Notes under the pieces: generated by a model | Databases searched by the model: none | Seen by the model: only the letters and a program-made list of their open reading frames with translations | Told to the model about the DNA's origin: nothing | Assembly: GCF_002994745.2 (NCBI RefSeq) | Contig: NC_037091.1 | Span: forward strand, 31,932,612 to 31,996,611 | Direction of reading: 5' to 3' | Source of the DNA: Rosa chinensis | Lineage: Eukaryota > Streptophyta > Magnoliopsida > Rosales > Rosaceae | DNA length: 64,000 bases | Shown here: positions 47,622-59,235 of the stretch, one piece after another | Numbering within the stretch: the stretch's first letter is position 1 | Layout of the letters: each line of letters begins with the position of its first letter | Program-made: the position numbers and the translations under genes

Positions 47622-50600
47622 AACTTAGAATAAGTGTGTTATAAATGACACAAAAAAAAAAAAAAAAAAAAAACGCGTATTTGGAATTGGCCGGTATTAT
47701 TAATAGATGAGGTATAAAATACCGATCATAAATATGTTTCGGTTGTACATTTGAGTATCGAGGCCAACTAGGAGAGCTACATACTTGTGCTTTTATGCAG
47801 AGCTTATCACTGAGCTAGCCTAGCTCAAGTTTAGGATGTGTAAATCAAGAAACATGGGAAGAAATATACGGAGATTTAAGGCACAATATCAAATCAAAGC
47901 TCCAACAACTTTTCCAGTGAACCACCACAACACCACGGCCATGGCTGGCGGTTCCACAACCGGATCACCTACCTTCATTCATGTTGCACCAAAGTTTAAG
48001 TTTGCTTTAACTGTTCCATTTTATGTCACCCATTACATTCACCTCGATCATCCAATAAACCCTAACTACCTTAAACCTTCTTAATTCAAATCCAATTATC
48101 ACCTTCTTCCCTCTTTCCCACCATTTCTCCATTCCCCAAATGACCCATACTTAGTCCCTTTTCATGTTTCATCACCTTGTAACCACCCTAGTGTCCCTGA
48201 TAGGTCACGCACCTTCTTTTGTTCTTCTTATCTCCCCATCTCACTCTCTCTTCGGTCTTGTGACCCGAGAACCATAGAAGCCCATGCCCCCCTACACTCC
48301 CCTTTTGCCGCCCCACAAATGGAGAGAATCTTCGCTCTCTTCTCTTATTTATTGCTTCACATCTTCACTTCACTTCACCATTTTTTCCATCATCTTCCCA
48401 TAATCCCATCAATAACGTAACAAGGTTAATATTCTTTACATTTTTGAGCTTTTCTCATTACTATCACCACCAACTCCATTTCCATTCCTTGCATTACTCC
48501 ACCACCATCAATTTTCATATTCTTCATCTCTATTTACAATCAATTGCTGCATTTAATTCACATTCTCATTCCATTTCACATACACAACCTTCATTGCATC
48601 ATCGATTCACTTCTCCTTCCACCATCAAAGCACTGAAGAAGGAAGAGGACTTCTAGCACCAATTTAGGAACCAGATCGAATCACCATCATCACCATGTTA
48701 GCATCACCTCTTGCCTGCGAAGTGACCACTCTGAAGGCCTTCATGAGTTTATTCACTCCATTCTCAACTTGTAATCATCACTAGTCACTCCTCAATCTTA
48801 CTCTTTAAATTTTATGTATTAAAATATATGTACGCTAAATTTTATGATTACCTATGACTAGTTACTTTGTTGGAATTAGGATTGAAGTGCACTTTACCCA
48901 TTGTTATGGGTTGATACTAAGATATACACTCGATCCAAATGTTAGTGTCACTTTCACATGTTAGTTCGAGAAGTGAATGCATATGCTTGTGCCTAACTTA
49001 CTTAAGTAAGTTTGAACATTAATTAAGCATAAATGTACACCATGTGTATATCTGAAGATCTGAAGATTGTGAGTTAAAATCACCTAGAATTAGGATTGAT
49101 TTGCTTGTATGATTATCTAAACTCAAAATTGTATATATGCATCTAGGACAAGTAATAGAAACTTAATTAGTTGGTAATAGAGCTTGATCCTTGATAGTTA
49201 ATTTCATATTTAACAGGTTGGATTGATTACATAAAAGGAGTTTAAGACTTTAAACTATTACCCAAATGCAAAGAGGATAATTGGACAATTAAAGTGGCAT
49301 CATCTGTTGTCTTGAATATCAATGCATGCAAATGAGGCTAATATTGGTGGATAATCTAAGTCCCAATTCTCATCCATTTGATCACTAGTTTAGTTGGAGC
49401 AATCTAGTTTATATTTGAAGTACTTAGTTGAATTTAAATCACCACATCTTCAAACAAAAATCAATTCACTAAACACCATGTTGCACATGCTCACCATGAG
49501 TCTAGATTTTCTTGTAAACTAAGACTTGTGATTATAAATTTATGAATTTATCAAGTCTCCTTTAAATTAGCCCCATACCATTATTACTTGTACGTGCCTT
49601 TAAATTTAAGGGTGACATAAATGCTAACACACTAAGGATTAAGCGTTAAACATAACAATGTAATCCCCATGCCAAAACCAACCACGTTGTTATCCACTGA
49701 TCCCTTATGAGAAATTGGCAGCCATGCATTCCACCTGATCCTCCATAATTTGGATAAGAAATACATAGATATATATTAATTATAATATAATTAATAATAT
49801 GTCTTCAAATCTGTTAGTAATTTGTTGTATATTACGCGAATAAAATTTTTTTCTCAAAATATTTCCGTATTTCGTATTTTTTAAAGAGACTCGTTAAATT
49901 TTCTGTACTTTTGAAGCTAAAAGTGTTATATTGCATTACACGATTTTTAAGTTCTTTTTTCGTAATTTACACATATTATTGAAAAAAAATAACTTACAAA
50001 TTAATATTTTAAAATTAAAAAATTAATTAACTAAAAATATTTTGCAAACTTTTCAACGAACTATTTAATGAAATGTCCGAATAATATACGTACGTACATA
50101 TTATTTACATATGGTATACATCTTGTATTTTAATGAACACCTTCAGTCTTTCACGAAATGATAGAAGAAATATATGGCAAGTTCATATTAGGGTATTCAA
50201 GGCAACTAAGTTTGGAAAGAATAATTCACTGCAGACGTGGTAGATCTGATACAAATATTTTGGTTGAACTTGTTTGGCTCCAAAAACCAGCCTTTTGGGC
50301 TCAAACAGAACTTTTAGAACTTCAGATGAGATCAAAATCTTTGATTTGGTTCAAGTGTAATGTTACGTTTATTTCCAAAATCACCACATGTTAGACCCAG
50401 CCTGAACCCGAAATAGTAATTGTATCCTTCAGGACCTTCATTACACCTGGTATAGTTGTATCTCTTCGTCAGTTGAGTGTGCTCAAATGCATCGTCAAAA
50501 TCAGGCAAGCAGCGTGTTATTATCATTCAAAAGAAATGATGTGGTTCAACACTGCTTTACTGCCCAGTTAGAAATCGATTTAAGGCAATTACATTGCATG

Positions 50601-51061
50601 TTTAAGGTGTGGAAAGTATTAAGTAGCAGCTCTTAATTGGAGCTTAATTAATTAGTCCTAGTTGAAGTGCATAGCAGAATCAGTAAAAACTGTAAGAATC
50701 ATTTTAGTCCAAAACAAGTAAAATCGTGTTTTTCGCGGTAAAGAAGATCAATTTGGTAGGGTCAAACTAAACTTTAGTTACTAAAGAAGCAAAAACAGCG
50801 TTCTTTGACCAGCAACTTCTAACTTTGTGAATAACAACAGTTCTCTTCATGTTTTACATGAAGCTCGTGATCGATCCAAGTTATTATGGATTTGTAGCTA
50901 ACTAGCTAGCCTTATTAAGGACAGATACCGATCGACCCAATATGATTTCCCTTTTTAACTATGGATATCTATGTGATGTTTTTTTTTCTTTATTAAGTTA
51001 TCGATACATAAATATTTAATAAATATTTTTAAAATTTTCAATAAGAAAAAAAAATTGCGTA
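47622..51061. other. Intergenic DNA without a convincing gene
   Basis: An A24 run lies near 47651-47674. The stretch 47830-48720 is rich in ccacca/tcatc and gives low-complexity frames. The segment 50158-50530 has open frames on both strands with gene-like composition but no recognisable family. The rest is AT-rich. Confidence 0.5.
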
Positions 51062-51069
51062 CAAACAAA

Positions 51070-54000
51070 CAGGCCCGGCCCTGGGAAATTCAAGGCTCGG
51101 GGCGAAGAATAAAATTGGGCCTTTTATATATATAAAAAAAAAATTTTAATGTTTCATATTGATGAAAAAAATATGATACAACGGGGGGGACGTAAAACCA
51201 ATACCCCGAAAAATAAATATTACATCACATTATATCAATCAAATCTCATCTAAAATGACTTCTTCTTGCATTTTTAGATGCAAAGTCATCAATTATGTGC
51301 TCAACCTCAACATTTTTCAACATATTCTTTTCAATACTCAAGATTGCTAAACCATTCAACCTATCTTGAGTCATCGTTGTCTGCAAATAAGATTTTAATA
51401 ACTTTAATTTTGAAAAACTTCTTTCTGCAGATGCTACTGTAACAGGTACAGTTAATAAAATCCTATAAGCAACCAAAATATTTGGAAACATATCCATTTT
51501 TTTTGCAAACTCCATAATTTTAATGGAATTCCATGGTTTTCCTGTTTCATATGCTTCATTTGGTAGCATTTCCTGCAATATTTGCAACTCAGAAAGCAAA
51601 TATTTTGCATCAATATCAGACACCTCACCATGTTTCAAAGCAAGTTCAAGTTTCAAACAACAATTTTTCATTTCTTCATCATCCAATGAAACCAACCGTG
51701 ATGCATCAAATAAGAAGCCAAATACATATTCAAAACTTTCCATTTGTTCAAATCTACTCCTCAATTGAGAAAGAGCCATATCAACTAAGACAAGAAAGTA
51801 ATCAGTTCTAAAATCTTCTTGAGCTGATTGTTGTTCTCTATCTGTATCAGGAATCTCATCAAAATGTCTCTTTCTTATAACCCTACGCTTCACAGGAAAT
51901 ACAGACTCAATTCCCATTTCATTTGCAATTTCTTTAGCATCAATTATAGCAGAATTAAATCCATCTTCTCTATATTTTTCAAAAAATGAAATCAACCCTT
52001 TTAAACTTTTAATAGCAACATCAAGAATCATATCTCCAACTTGCAAATTTTTGCTTACCATGTTTATTTTGTGCAAAATATCATGCCATATAACCAAACT
52101 TAAAATGAAATCAAAACTTGAAAATTCACCATCTAATAATTTCCCAACTTCCCAACTCAAATGATTATCATATGCATCACCAACTTCAGCAAGTTTGATT
52201 AAAGCTTCTTTTATTTTGGGAAATTGACTTTTTATTGCTTTCACACTTTCAATACGACTTTCCCACCATGTAGCTGACAAAGATTTCAAAGTTAATTCAT
52301 CTACATATTCAAGTAAAAGGTTCCATCGCTTTTTTGAATTAGCAAACACATTGTAAATGGCCTGACATGCTCCAAAAAATGATTTTCCTTTTAGACAAGA
52401 GTTTGCCATATCACAAAGTACTAAATTAAGAGAGTGACAACCGCATGGCATATAAAAAGCTCTAGGATTTATGTCAAGTAACCTTTTCTGAACACCTTGG
52501 TGTTTTCCTCTCATATTGGAACCATTATCATAACCTTATCCCCTCACATCATCAATATCTAAATCAAGAGAGCTTAGAGCAGCTTGTAGTTCATTAAAAA
52601 GACCCAAACCCGATGTATCTTCCACATTTAAAAACTCCAAAAAATACTCTTCTACTTTTATTGGGCAACTTGCAACATCTACACATCTTATTATCAAAGT
52701 CATTTGCTCTTTGTGACTAGCATCAGGGGTGCAATCAAGAATCACAGAAAAATATTTAGCCTCTTTAATCTTCTTTATAATCTCACTCTTGACACTTGAT
52801 GCCAACATAGCTATCAATTCATTTTGTATTTTATGACTAAGATAATGATAATGAATATTTTTATTTTGAATGAGTCGAAAATGATGCTTCATTATTGGAT
52901 CAAACTCTCCTATTGATTCAAGAAAACCTAAGAAATTTCCATTTGAATCCTCATAGATTTTTTCATTTGTTCCACGAAAGGCTATATTATTCATAGCAAG
53001 ACGTTTAATAACACTAATTACCCTAACCATGACTTCTTTCCAATGCTCTGTATCTTTCTTGATTTGCTCTTGTAATTCTTTATCAATTGTTTGATTTGTA
53101 CTCAATCTCACTCATAGCTCATTCCAAGCTCTAAGGTTAGAGAGGTGTTCATGACTCTTTTCATGTTGTTTAAGCTTATCCCCCAAATGTTTCCAATCAT
53201 TAATTCCTTCATTTGCTAATTGACTCCTAGAACGAGCTTTTCTTACAACTTTACAACAAAAACAAAATACTTTATCCAAATCTTTTGAGTAAACCAACCA
53301 TTTTCTATCGAAAAGTTCACCATTACTCATCTTTTGAGAAAAATAATCCAAAGAGAACCCCCTACTTAGATTATCCTTAGGAAAAACAATATTGGTTTCT
53401 CTAATAGGACCTTTTTCAACAAGTAGATCTCTCATTTTTCTATCTAAACTATCCCAAACTCTAGGATCATATATATTCAAAGGCATTGTACCTTCTAAAG
53501 GTTCACTCACACGATTTATTTCAATATTCTTACTTTCAAGCACATTTGTTTCTTCCATATTTTCTGTTTGATCATTTTCATGTTCACCTATATCTTCAAC
53601 TCCTTCGGCTACCTCATTTTCATTTTCACCTATATCTTCAACTCTTTCCGCTACCTCATTTTCGTTCTCACCTATATCTTGAACTCCTTCAGTTACCTCA
53701 TTTTCACCTTGATTTTCCGAAGAAACACCTCTTTTCTTAAAAAACTTATCTAATGAACCTCTTTGGGAGCTTATAAAATCTTCTTGCTGTTTTTTTCTTT
53801 TTCTTTTTTCACTACCAGATGCGTATTTCTTAGGAAACATTACTCTAATAAAAAACAAATGGGCAAATATCAATCGAACAATAGAACCTGGATGTGAGAA
53901 ATCTAATACGTTGTCTACGCAAACTGCCTTCCTTGAGTCCTTGACTTTGTTCACAGTTTCACACCAATGACACCACAATGCTGTAAACAATTGAAAAGAA

Positions 54001-54920
54001 AAATAAAAACCCATGGCCGATGCACAAAATTCCATTGCTAAAGTTCAATTGAACAAAATAGTATCATATTTCTAACCTGAATCACTTGATTTACGACTTT
54101 CTTTCTCATATCACTGTGGTGGTCTGGTGGGTGATACAATTGGTCTGATAAAGCACTAAACTGGAATTCTGGAAAACAAAGGAAGTTAGACATTGAATCA
54201 AACAGACAAACACACACATAAAAGCAATCAAGAACTGCACCATTCGAATCCTCATCTTCAATTTCCTAAGCAACCAAACAGGAAAAAAGAACAAGTGAAA
54301 ATCAGAGAGTGAGGTACTACCGAATCAAGATTGTTGTGGAACAACTGCACGGATCGCCGACGAATTCGTCCCAGAAAGTAACGTACACCAATTATAATTT
54401 ATAAAGAATTAAAGATATAAAATTGGAAAGAGCTATGGTCAGCTTCTAGTTCTAGGTATAAGAAACAACGCCCAAGATTTGTGATTTGTGAACAAGTAAA
54501 ACAACGAAATTGAGAGGTTGAGAGACGGAGATTGAGATTGAGAGAGAGTCGGAGAGAGAGATTGAGATTTAGATTGAGGAATTGCTAGCCTATTTATAGA
54601 GAGATTATAGAGAAGATGAATTGTCTTCTCCATAAATTGGTAACGGGTATATTGCTCGATTTGCTCCATGATTAATGAGACTCCCAAATTGAGAGGAAGA
54701 AGCGAAAAACTAGAAGATGAAGAGTTGAAGAGAGGTTCTGCCGAAGAGAAAGAAAGGCTTCTGATGCGTCAGTGCGTGCGCGACTTTTTTTTTTTTTTTT
54801 CTTTTAAAAGATGCGCGACTTTCTTTGGGAATTTAGGTTTTTTTTTTTTTTTTTGGTCTCTCTCCCAAAATTTGGGCCCTGGGCTATCGCCCTGCCTGCC
54901 CTGGGCCAGGGCTGGGCCTG
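51070..54920 (-). mobile_element. Complete hAT transposon, 3.85 kb, with 8-bp TSD
   Basis: The termini are inverted: CAGGCCCGGCCCTGG at the left and CAGGCCCAGCCCTGG read from the right (14 of 15 match). A perfect 8-bp duplication, caaacaaa, lies at 51062-51069 and 54921-54928. The interior encodes a hAT transposase on the minus strand. A leader of about 1 kb (53841-54920) precedes the transposase start. Confidence 0.95.
51246..53840 (-). pseudogene. hAT transposase (TTF-type zinc finger, ZMYM1-like) with two nonsense codons
   Basis: From ATG 53840 to the stop at 51246 a single frame of 864 codons is interrupted only by TGA near 53112 and TAA near 52515. Order of parts: a basic N terminus (SEKRKRKKQQ), about four acidic repeats of a GENENEVAE(R/G)VEDI unit, a TTF-type zinc finger (KVFCFCCKVVRK ... 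HEKSHEHL), the DUF4371-like catalytic region ([24 protein letters not shown]), and the C-terminal hAT dimerisation region ([20 protein letters not shown]). The enzyme would cut and paste hAT elements. Both stops are explained by single C-to-T changes (CGA to TGA, CAA to TAA). Apart from these the protein looks full length, so inactivation is recent. Confidence 0.93.
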
Positions 54921-55015
54921 CAAACAAATTGTCGATCATGGATTTGCACTTCCTTCTATGATTCAAATCTAGCACGAAGAGGCCATGGCAGGATCAATGG
55001 CAGAAGACTAGTAGG

Positions 55016-55328
55016 CAAGGGCGTTCCTGGCTAGGGTCAAGGAGGGTCAAATGACTCCCTTAACCTTAGCTTTTTTGTTATAGATATCTTATATTTTTTG
55101 CTTAATTTTGCTTGTAACCCTGTTTCTTTTTCTTTTCATGGAATTTTTTTATCTAATTTTTGAGTAAAACCTCAATGTGCTATAGATTTAAGTCATATTT
55201 TAAGGAAATTAAGATTTTTCTCCTTTTTATTTCTTTCTTTATTGAGTATAAATTTTTCACTTAAATGTAAACCCTAATTGAAACTATAATTTTGACCCTT
55301 CTTATTACAAATTCTGGCTACACCACTG
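55016..55328. mobile_element. hAT-type MITE with 8-bp TSD
   Basis: A perfect 8-bp duplication, ctagtagg, lies at 55008-55015 and 55329-55336. The ends are loosely inverted: CAAGGGCGTTCCTGGC at the left, CAGTGGTGTAGCCAGA read from the right, and both reach AAG(G/A)AGGGTCAAA. The 313-bp interior is non-coding. Confidence 0.7.
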
Positions 55329-55336
55329 CTAGTAGG

Positions 55337-57206
55337 TAGCTATCAATGAGTGATCATTGCAAGAGAAATCCTAGCTCCAAGTTTTCTCATAGATGTGTGT
55401 ATGTCCTGCAGACGAATAAGCCGTTAAACTCTTGTCTCTTAATTCGAATATTTTTATTTTTTTCAAGAGTTCTATCATTATAATGTTTAATGTTTTTATA
55501 TCTAGCTTCCTGATCATTTGTGTATCTACACTTCTAATTTCATCACACGTGTCTCCATACCCACAAATTTTAAACAATCTCCCACAACAGCTCTTTTGTC
55601 AGTATACCAATTATTTTTAATTATTTACTTTAATGAATGTGAGAGGGTTTGAACTTGACATGTACATCTATCAACATTTTGTTGAAAAAAAAAAACTTTC
55701 TTATCTCACTAAACCAAATGCTAGGTGGCTACACATTATTTTGTATTGATTAGAAAATATAATTGTTGAATCAAAATATCAAATCTAAAAAGAATGAAAA
55801 TGTTCAACAACCTCACAATTAATATGAATATGGCTGGACTAGTAGCCACTGAAAATGGTTCCTACGAACCTAAAAATATAAAGGCGTATAATTGATTGTA
55901 TATGTAGAAACTGAATAAACGTATATGTACAAAACGAACTCTGTTCACCTACTCATTATGCTCAACTGTTTTTAAACCTAAAATCAAAGATGAAAACTAA
56001 TAAAACAAATTGGAATGATATTATTTGTTCATTATTCTCCATCGTTGGACTTAAACCCAATGTTAATTAGCAAAACTGAGTACTGAATAGGTAAATATGC
56101 ATGTGCACAGTCAACATAGAGTACATGCTATAGCCTTGTCAACATCTTTTATAAAATAACCGAAGAGTTCTTTACACTAATCAAGAGCTAATGGAAGAAG
56201 AGGGAAAAATGAAAACCGGTGCAACTTTTTTTACAAGGATGAACATTCATTGATTTTCGTCATTTGATTAGATCATTTAAAATTAACTTGAAGAGAAGAT
56301 ATTCCGTATGACACCCATTCCACGTATCTAGTACGGCTGACCAATCAGTGCACATGCAGGTGAAATTTTGGAGTGTTTTGAGTATTTACTATAATAAAGT
56401 TAGGGTAGTTTTGAAATATAATTAAAGTTTTTTTTTTATTTAGATTGGGCAACCGTTTACGGCTGCCCTATGTAAGACTTTGGCTAACTTTGAATTATTA
56501 AATTTAGCTGCTTTACAGGAACTGAAAAAAAAGAGCAAAATTGAATTATTAAATTTAGCTGCTTTACACGAACTTAAAAAAAATAAAAAAAAATAAAAAA
56601 GAAAGAAAGAAGCAAAATGATAGAACCAATCGGAGTTCAAGTGTTAAGATGATCTAGCTAGTTTATTTGGTTCGACCAAGCGTTGGCATTGAATAATAAG
56701 TTGCATGTATCTATCATTATAATTAATTTGGGGGTGGACGTGTACGTGTTGGTCCCTCATTCTAACCGGCCAAAGGCAAGGGCCCTAAACCTAGCTGCAG
56801 GGTCCCCAAGAGAGAAGGAAAGAAGAGAAGAGGAGAGAATCAAGGTCAACTCAAGAAGCATCTGATCGATATATAATTAGCTCTCCAGATCGATCTATAT
56901 AAATAGAATAGAATAGAAATTGATGGTGTGTACCGTACGTCTAGTCGTTTTCTTGCAAGAATTCCGGTCGGCAGTGCCATCTGAGATGGTGATCATCAAC
57001 ATCCTCCTGAATATGACTAGTGGCACTGATGTGTATTGCCACGTGAGACATGCCTTTTCAATCCAAGAGAAGTCCCCCAAAATAATTGGAAGAAAGGTAC
57101 ACGGATCTGACTCTCAATCTATACAAGCAACAAAACTTTGATAACCGACCACAGATTCATGCAATCTGAAAAGAAACACTTAACACATGAAACTCGATAT
57201 CCAGCT
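55337..57206. other. Intergenic DNA
   Basis: No convincing gene. A direct duplication of ttgaattattaaatttagct occurs at 56490 and 56541. The stretch 56690-57140 has moderate GC and short frames (for example 56920-57141) without a known family. Confidence 0.45.
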
Positions 57207-58810
57207 CCCAAATTTTAGCGCGTTTTGTGCATTTTCTCTCCTATCACTTACAAGTGCTCTACATTTGATTATACGCATTTATATGCGTGTAATTATATCT
57301 AAAGCACTAGAAATAAGTTAATGCTCATGTCAATTAATATGTGATTAATTCATTTTTATTTATTTTGTATAAAATAAGCGGAGTTGCGAAAACGTGAAAA
57401 AATAGTGCGAAATTGGAGTAAATTGGAGTTTCCGATAAAAGGACGAAATAGTCAATGAGGGTCAACCGTGGTCAACACCATCATGGGAGCAGAATCCAAC
57501 CACCTCTGATAATATGTGTGGAAGTACATTGAAAAAGAAGCGAAGGAAGAAAAATTGGGAAAAGAAAGACAGAAGAAAGGTGAATGAAAGAAGAAAAGGA
57601 AAAAAAAAATTCTGATTTTTGATGACGTCAGTAGCTGACCCTTTCCTCTTCATCTCACATGCCCAGCTTTTTCTTTCTCTCTTCCTCTCATAAGCTGATT
57701 ATCCTATCCCTTCCTCCCACGTCCAGCCACATATAATTATCCAATTATCCTTCATTCTTCCTCTTCTCCCAAGTCCCAGCAGACCACCACGACCTCACCA
57801 TTTTTTCATTCCAATTTCCCTTTCCATTCTTCCATTGCCGAAAACCTCACCTCACCACAAATCACCTCCTCACCAAGATTTCTTCTCCTCATTAAGATCC
57901 ATAACTCCTCATTAAGATTTCTCCTTCTCCATTTTCTTCTCCTCACCAAGATCCACACTTCCTCACTAAGATCCACCTCACCAAAATTTCATATTCTCAT
58001 CAATTTCACAAGATTCAAAAGGGAAACACTTCAAGCATAAGGGGTTTAATCACCACTTGGGTAAAAGGGAGAATTTATAATTCCAAGGCTTGTTATGTTT
58101 GCTTTTTAGCATTTGTAACTTGTCTTGGTTGTTTTCCCTCTTCTATATCTTTTCCTCTTTTGTTTGTATGAAATTGATGGAATTGATGATGTATATATTT
58201 ATGGGTAATGAATAGAAATTTTGTTGGGGGCTAGGGTTGTGTGTCCTAACCCAAATTTTATGTAAAGGATGCCTATTTTAATGGATTAATTGATGCAATT
58301 TATTTTATTGGATGCTTATATCAAGTTTTGTTGGGTTGAAATGCATGTCTAGGAGCCTAGTCAACTCTAGGGTATGGAGTTTGAGCATGTCTAGGACGGA
58401 GTTAGAGGCTTGACCCCCTCTAATTCCTAAGCTAGAACCCTCAATTTGATATTGTAGGGGTTATAAGCATGGTGATTTATACCCACTGCGTGATTGCGAG
58501 GGTGAATCGCTTAGTGGTCTAATTCTTGAGCTTTATGCCAATTAGAGCGATTTAGAGACCCTTGAACTGGCTCTAGCTCTCTCTAATTGAGTTTGTGTGA
58601 CCCTTGAAACGGCACATTAATACAGTAATTGAGAATATATGGTCCTTGAGCCTTGAACCGCCTTGGATACGACTACCACCTAATCAAGAATTTTGCATAT
58701 ACATTAGATAGCTCCCGACACATAGGATTTGGGTGAAGGAACCTCCCTAGCACCCAACACTCTCTTGTCTTGAATTTTTTGCAAACTACTTTAGCATTGC
58801 ATTTTTCATT

Positions 58811-58944
58811 TTTAGCAATTTTTCTATTTTCGGTTCTTAAATTTAGTTTAAGTCTTCACAATTAAAAATCACAATTTCGGATTTTTCTATTTTCGGTTCT
58901 TAAATTTAGTTCAAGTCTTCACAATTAAAAATCACAATTTCGGA
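58811..58944. repeat. Tandem duplication, 66-bp unit
   Basis: Two nearly identical copies of a unit beginning tttttctattttcggttctt and ending aaaaatcacaatttcgg. Confidence 0.9.
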
Positions 58945-58984
58945 TACTTGTTGCTAGGATAATTAAATTTGTGTTTAGTTGTCT

Positions 58985-59235
58985 GTAACTAAGTGGGGTT
59001 CCCTATTCCCTTGGGTACGATACTTGGAGCTTAATTTATTTGCCCTAAACTTGATGACAGTGTTGTATTACGCGTGAGGCGCTAGTATATGCACCGAATC
59101 AATGGCGCGTGGGATTCGTAACTTAGTGGGGTTCCCTATTCCCTTGGGTACGATACTTAGAGCTTAATTTATTTACCCTAAACTTGATGACCGTGTTGTA
59201 TTACGCGTGAGGCGCTAGTATATGCACCGAATCAA
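58985..59235. repeat. Direct repeat of about 110 bp separated by 25 bp
   Basis: Copies at about 58987-59092 and 59121-59234 share ggggttccctattccc, cgtgaggcgctagtatatgc and the sequence between, with few differences. They bracket a short segment starting TGGCGCGTGGG. Confidence 0.9.

Larger units (their letters stand above)
57207..59235 (+). mobile_element. Long LTR-like block (possible Ty3/gypsy LTR remnant)
   Basis: A 2-kb block without coding potential contains gcgcgttttgtgcattttct near its left part. Its right part (ttccctattcccttgggtac and the following TTGATGAC block) resembles the end of long plant Ty3/gypsy LTRs. After gcaccgaatca (about 59092) comes TGGCGC, the start of a tRNA-Asp-type primer site; then the last 115 bases are repeated to 59235. 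Outer limits are approximate. Confidence 0.45.

Noticed and set aside
47765..47830. tRNA-like A box on the minus strand (GCTAGCTCAGTGATAAGC)
   Set aside because: The only nearby A-run is on the wrong side and strand for a SINE tail, no cloverleaf can be formed, and the B box is poor.
48444..48656. 70-codon His/Ser-rich open frame
   Set aside because: Low-complexity caccac/tcatca sequence with no initiation context or conserved domain.
53486..53753. Plus-strand open frames opposite the hAT transposase
   Set aside because: They are antisense shadows of the acidic repeat in the transposase.
53841..54035. N-terminal extension of the hAT transposase
   Set aside because: The frame is open, but the residues do not resemble other hAT transposases, while ATG 53840 begins a normal basic N terminus.
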